A stretch of DNA of 64,000 nucleotides from an uncultured Psychromonas sp. Lineage in GTDB: Bacteria; Pseudomonadota; Gammaproteobacteria; Enterobacterales; Psychromonadaceae. Position 1 is the first letter of the stretch. The number at the start of each line of letters is the position of its first letter. Shown here in pieces: positions 41,789 through 51,492 of this stretch. The translations under genes were made by a program, and so were the position numbers. The stretch spans positions 1-64,000 of the forward strand of contig NZ_CANLFB010000017.1 of the NCBI RefSeq assembly GCF_947489755.1, read 5' to 3'. Below the pieces are notes generated by a model. The model ran no database searches. It saw nothing but the letters and a program-made list of their open reading frames with translations, and was not told where the DNA came from.

Positions 41789-42848
41789 AACTAAAACCTT
41801 ATTAGTGATGGCGGGTGGCACAGGGGGACATGTGTTCCCCGGATTAGCTGTGGCAGATAAATTAAAAAGTGAAGGTTGGCAGGTAAGTTGGCTAGGTACT
41901 GCCGCAAGAATGGAAGCAAAGTTAGTGCCTGAACATGGTTATGATATTGACTTTATTGATGTTGCGGGTATCAGAGGTAATGGTTTAAAGCGCTTGTTAG
42001 CGGCACCTTTTCAAATATTAAAATCCATTTTCCAAGCGCGCAAAGTATTAAAAAAAAGAAACGTTGATTTAGTTTTAGGCATGGGTGGTTTTGCAAGTGG
42101 ACCTGGCGGTATTGCCGCGTGGACATTAGGCATTCCAGTCGTGCTACACGAACAGAATGCAGCGGCTGGAATGACTAACCGTTTATTAGCACGATTTTCA
42201 AAAAAAGTATTAATGGGCTTCCGTGATGCATTTTCTGGCGAAAAGGCTGTTTTAGTTGGAAACCCGATTAGAAAAGAGCTGTTAACGTTATCCGATAAAG
42301 TAATCACTTCACCAGGTGCTGCGTTAAAAGTCTTGATCATTGGTGGGAGCTTAGGGGCTAGAGTCTTAAATGAAACAGTACCTAAAGCGCTGATGAACTT
42401 CAAAGCGAGTGACGTGTCTATTTTGCATCAAACAGGAAAGGGTAATTCTGATACTGTTTTAGAGGCATATAAATATGCTGATTTTGAATATCAAGCTCAT
42501 GATTTTATTACTGATATGGCAGCTGCCTATGATTGGGCAGATGTTATCATTTGTCGTGCTGGCGCATTAACTGTGGCAGAAGTGGCAATAGTCGGCTTAC
42601 CGGCTATTTTTGTTCCTTTGCCACACGCAGTAGATGACCATCAAACAAAAAATGCAATGAGCTTAGTAAATACTAATGCTGCGATGTTAATCGCTCAAAA
42701 AGAGTTGAACCCTGATAAATTAAGTGAATGTTTGCTTACATTAAGTCAAAATAGGCAGTTGCTTAATGCAATGAGCAAAAACTGTAAAAATGTAGCTATT
42801 AGAGATGCAACGGAGCAAGTCGCTGCGGTATGTAATGCCTTAATTTAA
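41775..42848 (+). CDS. murG: UDP-GlcNAc transferase MurG
   Basis: Converts lipid I to lipid II. The GAGGTGGH-type loop reads AGGTGGHVFPGLA, and the C-terminal domain has ICRAGALTVAEVA and PLPHAVDDHQTKNA. I choose ATG 41775, seven bases past AAAGG, over an in-frame TTG at 41769; ATG 41778 is also possible. The gene overlaps ftsW by 14 bases and has 357 residues. Confidence 0.97.
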   Translation: MMTNKTKTLLVMAGGTGGHVFPGLAVADKLKSEGWQVSWLGTAARMEAKLVPEHGYDIDFIDVAGIRGNGLKRLLAAPFQILKSIFQARKVLKKRNVDLVLGMGGFASGPGGIAAWTLGIPVVLHEQNAAAGMTNRLLARFSKKVLMGFRDAFSGEKAVLVGNPIRKELLTLSDKVITSPGAALKVLIIGGSLGARVLNETVPKALMNFKASDVSILHQTGKGNSDTVLEAYKYADFEYQAHDFITDMAAAYDWADVIICRAGALTVAEVAIVGLPAIFVPLPHAVDDHQTKNAMSLVNTNAAMLIAQKELNPDKLSECLLTLSQNRQLLNAMSKNCKNVAIRDATEQVAAVCNALI

Positions 42849-42892
42849 AAAATTTAAAACCAAATTTTAAAATATAGTAAAAGTGAATTCCG

Positions 42893-44353
42893 ATGATAAA
42901 AGTTGAATTAGCAGAAATTCGTACCATGATCCCTGAAATGCGTCGTGTAAAACAGATACATTTTGTTGGTATCGGCGGCGCGGGAATGGGTGGTATTGCC
43001 GAAGTATTAGCCTATGAAGGTTATAAAATAACGGGTTCAGATATCGCTGAAAATACAGTGGTGAAAAGACTGCGTTCAATTGGTGTTGATATTTTCATCG
43101 GCCATGCTCAAGAAAATATATACGGCGCTTCGGTAGTGGTCGTATCGACAGCTATTAACTCTGAAAATCCAGAATTATTAGCGGCAAAACAAGCGCGTAT
43201 TCCTGTGGTTCGTCGTGCTGAAATGTTAGCTGAATTAATGCGCTACCGTCATGGCGTTGCGGTTGCGGGGACTCATGGTAAAACAACGACTACTAGTTTG
43301 ATTGCGAGTATTTACCGTGAAGCTGATTTAGATCCTACCTTTGTGATTGGCGGATTGTTAAACAGCGCGGGTACTAACGCTAAATTAGGACAAAGCCGTT
43401 ACCTTATTGCAGAAGCTGATGAAAGTGATGCGTCATTTTTACATTTGCAACCTATGGTATCAGTCGTTACTAATATTGAAGCTGACCATATGGATACTTA
43501 TCAAGGTGATTTCGAAGTATTAAAAGATACCTTTGTACAGTTCATCCAAAACTTACCTTTCTATGGGACTGCCGTTGTCTGTTTAGATGATAAAGTCGTA
43601 GAGGAGTTGATCCCTCGTTTTGCTCGTCAATGTGTAACTTATGGTTTTAATGAACAAGCCGATGTCCGCATTTCAAGCTTTAAACAAACGGTAAGCAGAA
43701 GTGAATTTATTATTCATCGTGTTAATCGCCCAGATTTAGTGATTCATCTAAACCTACCTGGTAAACATAACGCGTTAAACGCAGCTGCTGCAATTGCCGT
43801 AGCGATGGAAGATGATATTGAAGATGCTGCAATATTAACGGCATTAGAAAGTTTTGAAGGAATTGGTCGTCGTTTTGAGCAATATGGTGAATTTGAAACA
43901 GGTCGAGGTAAAGCCATGCTTGCCGATGATTACGGACATCACCCAACAGAGGTTCAAGCGACGATTAATGCAGCACGTGAAGGTTGGCCTGAAAAACGGT
44001 TAGTCATGGCTTATCAGCCACATCGTTACACGCGTACTCGTGATTTATATGAAGATTTTGCACATGTCTTATCGCAAGTTGATCAGTTGTTACTGTTAGA
44101 TGTTTACGCCGCAGGGGAAACACCCATTGCAGGTGCAGATAGCCGTTCATTATGCCGAACTATTCGTCAACAAAGTGGTAAAGAGCCTATTTTTGTCGCT
44201 TCTCCTGAAGCTTTACCTGCAGCGCTTGCTAAAGTGTTACAAGGTGGCGACTTAGTGTTAACTCAAGGTGCTGGTAATATCGGTGCGGTAGTAAAAACCT
44301 TAGCTGATTTCAAATTAGACATTGAAAAAATGCAACAAGAGAGCACAAAATAA
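42893..44353 (+). CDS. murC: UDP-MurNAc-L-alanine ligase MurC
   Basis: First Mur ligase, adding L-Ala to UDP-MurNAc. The [18 protein letters not shown] nucleotide fold (22-39), ATP loop GTHGKTT (126-132) and DDYGHHPTE motif are intact. It has 486 residues (E. coli 491). The stop shares one base with ddl. Confidence 0.98.
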   Translation: MIKVELAEIRTMIPEMRRVKQIHFVGIGGAGMGGIAEVLAYEGYKITGSDIAENTVVKRLRSIGVDIFIGHAQENIYGASVVVVSTAINSENPELLAAKQARIPVVRRAEMLAELMRYRHGVAVAGTHGKTTTTSLIASIYREADLDPTFVIGGLLNSAGTNAKLGQSRYLIAEADESDASFLHLQPMVSVVTNIEADHMDTYQGDFEVLKDTFVQFIQNLPFYGTAVVCLDDKVVEELIPRFARQCVTYGFNEQADVRISSFKQTVSRSEFIIHRVNRPDLVIHLNLPGKHNALNAAAAIAVAMEDDIEDAAILTALESFEGIGRRFEQYGEFETGRGKAMLADDYGHHPTEVQATINAAREGWPEKRLVMAYQPHRYTRTRDLYEDFAHVLSQVDQLLLLDVYAAGETPIAGADSRSLCRTIRQQSGKEPIFVASPEALPAALAKVLQGGDLVLTQGAGNIGAVVKTLADFKLDIEKMQQESTK

Positions 44354-45273
44354 TGGCGATAGATTTTGGTAAAGTAGCGGTGTTGTTTGGTGGCAACAGT
44401 GCTGAACGTGAAGTTTCATTAGATTCAGGCAACGCAGTATTGAATGCGTTGCTACGTCAAGGTATTGATGCACATGCAATCGATCCAAAGCATGATGATA
44501 TTTCACAAATTAAAAAATTAGGTTTTGATCGTGCATTTATTGTGTTGCACGGTCGAGGTGGTGAAGATGGCACCATCCAAGGTTTTCTACAAACATTGGA
44601 TATTCCTTTCACTGGGAGCGATGTTTCAAGCTCAGCTATCGGCATGGACAAAGCAAAAACCAAACAAATTTGGCAAAGTTGCCAACTTCCTACTGCTGAC
44701 TATCAAATTATTGTCAAAGAAAACTTTGAACCATCAACCGCTACCGATATACTAAGCAGCTTATCAGGTACTGTCATGGTAAAACCAGTACACGAAGGCT
44801 CGAGTATTGGTATGGCTAAAGTGGAAAATGCAGAGCAGTTAATTAATGCATTAGAAGAAGCTTTTAAATTTGATAGTAAAGTATTATTAGAGTCATGGAT
44901 CACCGGTGATGAATTCACTGTCTCGATGTTAAATGGTGAAGCATTACCGGCTATTAGTATGAAAACAATGAATGTGTTTTATGATTATCAGGCAAAATAT
45001 CAATCTACAGATACACAATATTTGTGTCCTTGTGGTTTGTCTGATAACGAGTTAACAGAACTAAATCAGTTATCAGTAGAAGCGTTTAAAGCAATTGGTT
45101 GTAGTGGTTGGGGACGCGTTGATTTTATGAGAGACAGCAATAAAAACTGGTTTTTATTGGAAGTAAATACAGTACCCGGTATGACAGAGAAAAGCCTTGT
45201 ACCTAAGGCTGCAAAACAAGCCGGTATTAGTTTTGACCAGTTAGTGTTAGATATTTTAAAGCAAACTATATAA
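44353..45273 (+). CDS. ddl: D-alanine-D-alanine ligase (DdlB type)
   Basis: ATP-grasp ligase making D-Ala-D-Ala for MurF. The N-terminal VAVLFGGNSAEREVSL, the HGRGGEDGTIQG loop, VKPVHEGSSIGM and the metal-binding EVNTVPGMTEKSLVPKAA are present. It has 306 residues, as in E. coli DdlB, and sits between murC and ftsQ as usual. Confidence 0.98.
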   Translation: MAIDFGKVAVLFGGNSAEREVSLDSGNAVLNALLRQGIDAHAIDPKHDDISQIKKLGFDRAFIVLHGRGGEDGTIQGFLQTLDIPFTGSDVSSSAIGMDKAKTKQIWQSCQLPTADYQIIVKENFEPSTATDILSSLSGTVMVKPVHEGSSIGMAKVENAEQLINALEEAFKFDSKVLLESWITGDEFTVSMLNGEALPAISMKTMNVFYDYQAKYQSTDTQYLCPCGLSDNELTELNQLSVEAFKAIGCSGWGRVDFMRDSNKNWFLLEVNTVPGMTEKSLVPKAAKQAGISFDQLVLDILKQTI

Positions 45274-45276
45274 TTT

Positions 45277-46020
45277 ATGTGGCAAAAGTTAAAACAAATC
45301 AAAATCAGTAAATGGATTAGCTTCTTTGTTTTTGTACTTTTAATTTATACCTTACAAGATGGTTTTTTTAAATTAAAACATTGGTTAACTGATGAAAAGT
45401 CTTTGCCATTAACAGGTTTAATGTTGACTGGAAACAGAGAACATATAACAGAAGATGTAGTGAGGGCTGTTTTAGCTAAACAAAAAGATAAATTGAATTT
45501 CTTTACCTTAGAAATTTCTGACATTCAAAAGCGATTAGAAGATAAACCATGGGTCTATTCTGCGTCAATCCGTAAACATTGGCCTGACACATTAAAGATA
45601 CATATCGTTGAACAAACGATTGTTGCCTCATGGAATGGTAAAGCCTTACTTAATCGGTTTGGTGAAATAATAGATGTGGTGCCCATTGAGCAAGATAAAT
45701 TTATTGCACTCTCTGGCGATGATACGCAATCAGAAGAAGTACTGAATACGTATTTACAGTTAAATCAATTGTTAGAGCCTAGCCATTACCGTATTGCAGG
45801 CCTGTATAGTGATAAACGTAATGCGACTGAACTGGTGTTAAAAAATGGCATCAGTTTGAATTTAGGCAAAGAACAAAAATTAGAACGAATACAGATGTTC
45901 TTAAATGCATTCCCTAGGATTGCACAAAAATACGATATTAATACCATTAAATATGTCGACCTTCGTTATGACACTGGGTTGGCCATTGGGTGGAAAGAGT
46001 CAGAACAAAATAAAAAGTAA
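45277..46020 (+). CDS. ftsQ: cell division protein FtsQ
   Basis: Bitopic divisome protein. One membrane segment (about 13-27), a POTRA domain (about 44-115, LPLTGLMLTGNREHIT to KIHIVEQTIVASW) and a beta domain with LLNRFGEIIDV and KYVDLRYDTGLAIGW. It has 247 residues. Starts three bases after ddl. Unlike most relatives it does not run straight into ftsA. Confidence 0.95.
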   Translation: MWQKLKQIKISKWISFFVFVLLIYTLQDGFFKLKHWLTDEKSLPLTGLMLTGNREHITEDVVRAVLAKQKDKLNFFTLEISDIQKRLEDKPWVYSASIRKHWPDTLKIHIVEQTIVASWNGKALLNRFGEIIDVVPIEQDKFIALSGDDTQSEEVLNTYLQLNQLLEPSHYRIAGLYSDKRNATELVLKNGISLNLGKEQKLERIQMFLNAFPRIAQKYDINTIKYVDLRYDTGLAIGWKESEQNKK

Positions 46021-46224
46021 TGTCAATATTAACGATAAAGAGTCTGGGTAAACACAACGTCAATGTGTGGGAAGTGAACATTAAAAGTTAATGATATCAG
46101 TTTCTTATGCCTTGGTTTACGGAACAATTACTCACTTTAGGTAATTTACTCAGCCCGACAATATAGTTAATATTACATAGAGTTAATTCTTCTCTCTTAA
46201 ATTAGAGAATATGGTGATAAACGA

Positions 46225-47469
46225 ATGGAAAGTAATTACACAGTTGGTTTAGACATTGGTAGTCATAAAATAGTTGTCTTAATCGGTGAATTATTAGCGA
46301 ATGATGCGATTAATATAGTGGGAGTAGGTTCTGCTCCTTCTAAAGGTGTTGATAAAGGATCTGTAACTAATTTAGATGCAGTGGTTCAATCTATATCAAG
46401 TGCCTTAAAGCAAGCTGAAGATATGGCAGATTGTCGTGTTTCTTCCGTTAATTTATCTGTTTCAGGTTCTCATATTGAGTCAATCAATGAAACAGGTACT
46501 TGGGCGATAGAAGCTCACGAAGTCAGTACTTATGATGTTGAATGTGTCATTCATAATGCACGTTCAGTGAAGATTCGAGATGAGCAACGTTTGTTACATG
46601 TTATTCCTCAAGAATATTCTATTGATTCTCAAGGCCGTATCAATAATCCAATTGGTTTATCTGGTGTAAAATTAAAGGCAAATGTACATTTAATCACTTG
46701 TCACAATGATTTAGTTAAAAATTTAGAAAAAGCAGTTGAACGATGTGGATTAGTTATTGACCAACTAACATCATCTGGTGTTGCATCAAGTGCTGCCACA
46801 CTTAGTGAAGATGAAAAAGAGTTAGGCGTGTGCATGATTGATATGGGAAGTGGTACAATGGATTTATCCATTTACATCGCTGGTTCATTGAAACACAGCA
46901 TGGTACTTGATTATGCTGGTAATTCAGTCACTAACGATATTGCCATTGCATTCAGTTCACCACCCACTTCTGCTGAAGAAGTGAAAGTGAAATATGGTTG
47001 TTTGGATCGTTCGTTAATTGAAGACGATGAAATTATTGAATTACCGAGTGTTGGTGGACGTCCTGCACGTAGCCTCCAACGTTCAATTTTAGTTGATGTT
47101 ATTGAGCCACGTTATAGTGAACTTTTAACATTGGTTAAAAATGAAATTTATAAGTTAAATGACAAATTTGCTCGTGAAGGCTTAAACCAACAGTTAGCTG
47201 CAGGTGTGGTGATAACGGGTGGTGCTGCACAAATCGAGGGATTAGTTGAAGTAGCTGAAGCAGTTTTTGGTAATATCCAAGTTAGAATTGGTAAACCACA
47301 ACATATTCAAGGTCTAGCAGATGATGTAAACTCTCCTGCTTATTCAACAGCAGTTGGTTTATTACGTTATAAAAATGACGAATTTGCAGGCGAAGAAGAA
47401 GCTGAACCTGAGAATCGTTTTGCAAGTATGTTCAGTAAAGTAAAGAACTGGATTAAAAAAGAATATTAG
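46225..47469 (+). CDS. ftsA: cell division protein FtsA
   Basis: Actin-like membrane tether of FtsZ. The phosphate loops VGLDIGSHKI and MIDMGSGTMDLSIY, the SHS2 (1C) domain with VIPQEYSIDSQGRINNPIGLSG, and ITGGAAQIEGL are clear. The C-terminal amphipathic membrane-targeting helix is visible as FSKVKNWIKKEY. It has 414 residues. GGTGAT precedes the ATG by eight bases. Confidence 0.97.
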   Translation: MESNYTVGLDIGSHKIVVLIGELLANDAINIVGVGSAPSKGVDKGSVTNLDAVVQSISSALKQAEDMADCRVSSVNLSVSGSHIESINETGTWAIEAHEVSTYDVECVIHNARSVKIRDEQRLLHVIPQEYSIDSQGRINNPIGLSGVKLKANVHLITCHNDLVKNLEKAVERCGLVIDQLTSSGVASSAATLSEDEKELGVCMIDMGSGTMDLSIYIAGSLKHSMVLDYAGNSVTNDIAIAFSSPPTSAEEVKVKYGCLDRSLIEDDEIIELPSVGGRPARSLQRSILVDVIEPRYSELLTLVKNEIYKLNDKFAREGLNQQLAAGVVITGGAAQIEGLVEVAEAVFGNIQVRIGKPQHIQGLADDVNSPAYSTAVGLLRYKNDEFAGEEEAEPENRFASMFSKVKNWIKKEY

Positions 47470-47503
47470 TTATCAAGTTTCATGGATTGGGTGGTAACAA
47501 ACG

Positions 47504-48772
47504 ATGTCACAAGAAGTTAATAGAGTGGAAGAGAATCAAATGTTTGAAATAATCGATGATGAAGACCATTCAGCACAAGCCGTAATTAAAGTTATTGGCA
47601 TAGGTGGTGGTGGTGGTAATGCGATCAACTATATGATCGAAAAAGGCTTAACAGGTGCTGAATTTATTGCAATGAACACTGATGCTCAGGCATTACGTTC
47701 ATCTAAAGCAGATATTCGACTGCAACTGGGTGCTAACATTACTAATGGTTTAGGTGCAGGAGCGAATCCAGAAATTGGTTACAAATCAGCACTTGAAGAT
47801 AAAGAACGAATTCGCGAAATCGTCACAGGCGCAGATGTAGTCTTTATTGCTGCAGGTATGGGCGGCGGTACAGGGACTGGGGCTTGTCCTGTTGTTGCTG
47901 AAATCGCAAAAGAAGAAGGCGCGTTAACGATTGGTGTGGTTTCAAAGCCTTCTATGTTTGAAGGCCGTAAGCGTATGAACTACGCAACCCAAGGTATCGC
48001 TCGTTTATCGGAAAATATAGATTCATTATTAATAATTCCAAATGATAAATTACAAAAATCATTGCCTCGTGGTATTACTTTCTTAGACGCACTTCGTGCG
48101 GCTAACAGTGTACTTTATGATGCAGTTTCTGGTTTCTCGTCTATCATTAATAACGAAGAGAGTACTATTAATATCGATTTCGCCGATGTACGCACAGTAA
48201 TGACTGAAGCGGGTACAACGGCAGTAATGGGGATTGGTGTTTCTTCTGGTGAAAATCGTGCTGAAGAGGCGGTAGAAGAAGCTATTTCTTGTCCATTATT
48301 AGAAGATGTTGATCTTTCTGATGCACGTGGCGTATTAGTACATATTGTTGCTGGTATCGACTTTAGTTGGGATGAATACCATACAGTCGGTGATGCACTG
48401 AAACAATTTGCTTCTGAAGATTCACAAAATATTATCGGTGTAACGGTTGACCCAACACTTGATAGTGGTGAATTACACGTGACAGTTATTGTAACAGGTA
48501 TCGGTGAGCGTAAATCAGAGCTAAATGTAGTTAAGAATCCAACATTAAATAAGAAAAAAGATGTTAATGATGCTACAGAAAAATCAACTGCTGCCGATAA
48601 CTCTATTAATGCTGATACAGAAGCAGAAAACCAAGCATTAGCTAAAGCATCTGAAGAAGCTGTTCAGGCTGAACCTGAAGTAGTAGAACCGATTGCTGAG
48701 GTTAAAGATAAAACAAGTGCTGAGAGTTATTTAGATATTCCTGCTTTTTTAAGACGTCAAGCAGATAACTAA
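47504..48772 (+). CDS. ftsZ: cell division protein FtsZ
   Basis: Tubulin-like GTPase forming the Z ring. The GTP signature GGGTGTG (120-126), T7 loop NIDFAD (223-228) and the C-terminal partner peptide DIPAFLRRQ are intact. The segment before the T7 loop ([18 protein letters not shown]) departs from the usual gammaproteobacterial QGIAELITRPGLxNVDF, and [11 protein letters not shown] differs from KPFxFEGKKRM. An internal ATG at 47540 ([11 protein letters not shown]) matches the E. coli MFEPMEL start better, so the true start may be there. It has 422 residues as listed. Confidence 0.96.
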   Translation: MSQEVNRVEENQMFEIIDDEDHSAQAVIKVIGIGGGGGNAINYMIEKGLTGAEFIAMNTDAQALRSSKADIRLQLGANITNGLGAGANPEIGYKSALEDKERIREIVTGADVVFIAAGMGGGTGTGACPVVAEIAKEEGALTIGVVSKPSMFEGRKRMNYATQGIARLSENIDSLLIIPNDKLQKSLPRGITFLDALRAANSVLYDAVSGFSSIINNEESTINIDFADVRTVMTEAGTTAVMGIGVSSGENRAEEAVEEAISCPLLEDVDLSDARGVLVHIVAGIDFSWDEYHTVGDALKQFASEDSQNIIGVTVDPTLDSGELHVTVIVTGIGERKSELNVVKNPTLNKKKDVNDATEKSTAADNSINADTEAENQALAKASEEAVQAEPEVVEPIAEVKDKTSAESYLDIPAFLRRQADN

Positions 48773-48786
48773 ATTAACTCTGAAAA

Positions 48787-48822
48787 TATAACAGTTTGTG
48801 ATCTGGGTCTCAAACTGTTATA
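48787..48822. repeat. perfect 12-bp inverted repeat overlapping the lpxC promoter
   Basis: TATAACAGTTTG (48787-48798) and CAAACTGTTATA (48811-48822) flank a 12-base centre. There is no T-tract after it, so it is not a good terminator. The left arm covers part of the -35 and the right arm part of the -10 of the promoter below, so it looks like an operator. Confidence 0.65.
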
Positions 48823-48824
48823 GT
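48796..48824 (+). promoter_or_regulatory. lpxC promoter with extended -10
   Basis: TTGTGA (48796-48801), 17-base spacer, TATAGT (48819-48824) preceded by TGT, giving an extended -10. It lies 34 bases before the lpxC ATG and provides ftsZ-independent expression. Confidence 0.7.
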
Positions 48825-48858
48825 CGGCAGTAGATAAAATCGTATTGGAGATCATTTA

Positions 48859-49788
48859 ATGATTAAACAAAGAACATTAAAGAAGAGTGTGAAATCGACA
48901 GGTATTGGTTTACATTCTGGGAATAAAGTAACGATTGAGTTACATCCTGCACCTGCTAATTCAGGTATTGTTTATCGTCGAATCGATCTTGATCCGGTTG
49001 TAAGCTTTAAAGCTCATGCGCAAGCTGTGCAAGAGACTCTTTTGTGTACTTGTTTAGTTAATGATCAAGGGCAGAAAATCTCTACTGTTGAGCATTTATC
49101 TGCAGCGCTTGCTGGTTTAGGCATCGATAATATTATTATTGATGTTGATGCTCCTGAGATTCCAATTATGGATGGTAGTGCAAGTCCTTTTATTTTCTTA
49201 CTACAGTCTGCAGGCATTGAAGAACAGAATGCAGCTAAGAAATTCATCCGTATTAAAAAGACGATACGTGTTGAAGACGAAGAAGAAGGCAAGTGGGCTG
49301 AATTACAACCTTCTAATAATGGCTTCAGTTTAGATTTTAAAATTGATTTTGATCATCCTGTGTTTGAAGGTCAAAATCAACATGTTGAAATGCAATTCTC
49401 TGGTGACTTATTTGTTAAAGAAATCAGTCGAGCGCGTACTTTTGGATTCATGAAAAGTGTTGAGTACCTTCAGTCTAATAATTTAGCGCTAGGAGCAAGT
49501 TTAGACAATGCAATTGGTCTAGATGAATTCCGCGTATTAAACCCTGAAGGTTTACGTTACGAAGATGAATTCGTTAAACATAAAGTGTTAGATGCTATCG
49601 GTGATTTATACTTATCTGGTTTTACTATTTTAGGCCATTTAAAAGCATTTAAAACAGGTCATGCATTAAATAACAAATTATTGTGTGCATTATTAGCAGA
49701 TGCTGAAGCATTTGAAATGGTGACATTTGAAGAACCTGTTAGCGAGTCTCCAGTACAATACATTGAGCCATTATTTGTTCCTGCTTAA
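48859..49788 (+). CDS. lpxC: UDP-3-O-acyl-GlcNAc deacetylase LpxC
   Basis: Zinc hydrolase for the committed step of lipid A synthesis. Zinc ligands His79 ([10 protein letters not shown]), His241 and Asp245 ([16 protein letters not shown]), and the catalytic His268 are present. It has 309 residues (E. coli 305). It has its own promoter after ftsZ and a terminator after the stop. In E. coli LpxC is an FtsH substrate; the degron here (C-terminus IEPLFVPA) ends in small hydrophobic residues. Confidence 0.98.
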   Translation: MIKQRTLKKSVKSTGIGLHSGNKVTIELHPAPANSGIVYRRIDLDPVVSFKAHAQAVQETLLCTCLVNDQGQKISTVEHLSAALAGLGIDNIIIDVDAPEIPIMDGSASPFIFLLQSAGIEEQNAAKKFIRIKKTIRVEDEEEGKWAELQPSNNGFSLDFKIDFDHPVFEGQNQHVEMQFSGDLFVKEISRARTFGFMKSVEYLQSNNLALGASLDNAIGLDEFRVLNPEGLRYEDEFVKHKVLDAIGDLYLSGFTILGHLKAFKTGHALNNKLLCALLADAEAFEMVTFEEPVSESPVQYIEPLFVPA

Positions 49789-49843
49789 TGATCGCTAAGT
49801 TGTAATGTGCTTATTTCGGTACATTCAACATTAAAAAATAGCT

Positions 49844-49878
49844 AAACCACTTTATGTAATTAAAGTGGTTTTTTTTTA
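49844..49878 (+). terminator. intrinsic terminator of lpxC
   Basis: AAACCACTTTA (49844-49854) pairs with TAAAGTGGTTT (49861-49871), followed by a run of T residues. Confidence 0.92.
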
Positions 49879-49994
49879 GCTCTTGAATGTAGAATTATAA
49901 GTGGCTTAATCATTGCTGCTATGCGGCCACCGAATAACCACTGAATAACAAATTTACGTCAGAATGTCTTTTTAGTTTTTAGTGAGTGTTTTCT

Positions 49995-50459
49995 TCATTC
50001 ACTTTTGTTGGTTGAAAATTTGGCTAACGACTGTAATGCTTTTTTTAATTTTGGATCTGCATTTTCTGCTAATGCTAAGAAAGAATCAGCAATATCTTTA
50101 CTCATTTTTTGAGCTCGTTTTTTGACTGGTTTATTCTTTTTTATCAATGCCGGACTTACTTTCGCAAGAGATGGATTTACCTTTACTTTGATGCTGATTA
50201 AAGAAGAATGATGCTGACGTAACTCAGTTAAGATGTCGCTTCGTATAAATTGTAAACGTTGTAGCCAAAGTGAGGTGGGACTTTCTATAATCAAGCTCCC
50301 ATTTTCAACATTTCCTATACGACAGCCATTGATGTTGTGTTGTTTTAAAAACCTTTGTAGTACTATATCTAATTTAGAAATCAATGATGTGCTCTGCTGA
50401 AAGTTATTTTTCTTCAGCAATAATGAGATGGGTTTAGGTTGTTTTTTATGTGTTGTCAT
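49995..50459 (-). CDS. dciA: DciA (DUF721) replicative helicase loader protein
   Basis: DUF721 proteins, now DciA, interact with the replicative helicase DnaB and take the place of DnaC/DnaI loaders in most bacteria. The N-terminal KH-like region includes GCRIGNVENGSLIIESPTSLW and RLQFIRSDIL, followed by a basic linker and a helical C-terminus. I set the start at ATG 50459 (MTTHKKQPKPISLLL); the longer frame to 50528 would run into the divergent M23 gene start. An ATG three codons upstream is also possible. About 154 residues. Confidence 0.82.
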   Translation of the reverse strand: MTTHKKQPKPISLLLKKNNFQQSTSLISKLDIVLQRFLKQHNINGCRIGNVENGSLIIESPTSLWLQRLQFIRSDILTELRQHHSSLISIKVKVNPSLAKVSPALIKKNKPVKKRAQKMSKDIADSFLALAENADPKLKKALQSLAKFSTNKSE

Positions 50460-50486
50460 AACAGCCATCAATAGTGAATTAAGTTT

Positions 50487-51452
50487 ATGAGTATAACGGT
50501 TATTTATAATAGGAAGGAGATTAAACATAGCTTTTCTATAACAAGATCGATATTTATTTTTATCTGCATATCTACGGTAGCATTATTGATGACCAGTGCT
50601 TGGTTATTACAATCTCACTACCACCAACAATTAATACAACACAAAAAAAATTCATTACATGAAAGAAATTTAATTAAGCAACAATATCTTCATTCTATGG
50701 AGTCTCAAACTAATCTACAACTACAATCATTGGCTGAAAAAGTAGGGCAATTACAAGCACAAGGTATTAAGTTAAATAGCCTAGGCGAGCGCCTGATTGA
50801 GAAATTAAATTTTCCGAAAGATGAGTTTGAATTTGAGTTAAATCAAAGTATTGAAGAAAATGTAGAGCAAAATACTGAAGCTGATAATTCAGCAAATAAC
50901 CTTGATGAGTCTGCTATTGCTGTTCCATCAAAATTAACAATATTAAATAAAAGTGTTTCACAGCTCGCAAATCAGTATGAAAAGAGTCAAAATCTCCTAC
51001 AACAGCTTGAAATTACATTAAACAACCTCCATCTAATCGATGAACTGTTTATTTCTGGTCGTCCTGTGCCTAATGAAGGCTCTTGGATTTCCTCACCATT
51101 TGGTACTCGTTCTGACCCTTTTACTGGTCGTTTACGTCGCCATAAAGGCGTGGATATCGCAGGTTATACAGGTATGCCTATTAATGCTACCGCAGCAGGG
51201 GTGATAACAACATCTGAAGCGAGAACAGGGTATGGTTTTTTGGTTGAAATTAATCATGGTAGCGGCTTGAAAACGCGCTATGCACACGCATCATCAATAG
51301 TTGTATCTGTTGGTGACGTTGTTGAAAAAGGCCAACAAATTGCCGTAATGGGCACTACGGGGCGGTCTACTGGGCCACACGTCCATTATGAAGTCATTAA
51401 AGATGGCAGGCAAATAAACCCAATTTATTATATACAAAGATTACCAAGTTAA
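50487..51452 (+). CDS. M23 family metallopeptidase, membrane anchored
   Basis: Predicted peptidoglycan endopeptidase facing the periplasm. One N-terminal membrane segment (about 20-41), a long coiled-coil region (about 45-185, with an acidic stretch at 113-142), then the LytM/M23 domain. The zinc site is complete: His219 and Asp223 in RRHKGVDIAG, His267 in RYAH, and His298/His300 in PHVHYE. It should therefore be an active enzyme, not an EnvC-type degenerate activator. It occupies the place before secA where E. coli has secM; no SecM-like arrest sequence was seen. Such dciA-M23-secA order is usual in Vibrio-like genomes. Confidence 0.9.
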   Translation: MSITVIYNRKEIKHSFSITRSIFIFICISTVALLMTSAWLLQSHYHQQLIQHKKNSLHERNLIKQQYLHSMESQTNLQLQSLAEKVGQLQAQGIKLNSLGERLIEKLNFPKDEFEFELNQSIEENVEQNTEADNSANNLDESAIAVPSKLTILNKSVSQLANQYEKSQNLLQQLEITLNNLHLIDELFISGRPVPNEGSWISSPFGTRSDPFTGRLRRHKGVDIAGYTGMPINATAAGVITTSEARTGYGFLVEINHGSGLKTRYAHASSIVVSVGDVVEKGQQIAVMGTTGRSTGPHVHYEVIKDGRQINPIYYIQRLPS

Positions 51453-51492
51453 ATTGCAACTTTTATCCGACTTTTTACAATGAGAAAAGCAA

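Noticed and set aside
50460..50528. Long N-terminal extension of DciA
   Set aside because: It would overlap the start of the divergent M23 gene and its residues are not DUF721-like; the shorter start was chosen.
49789..51492. A secM gene between lpxC and secA
   Set aside because: No SecM-like arrest peptide was seen; the space holds dciA and an M23 peptidase instead.
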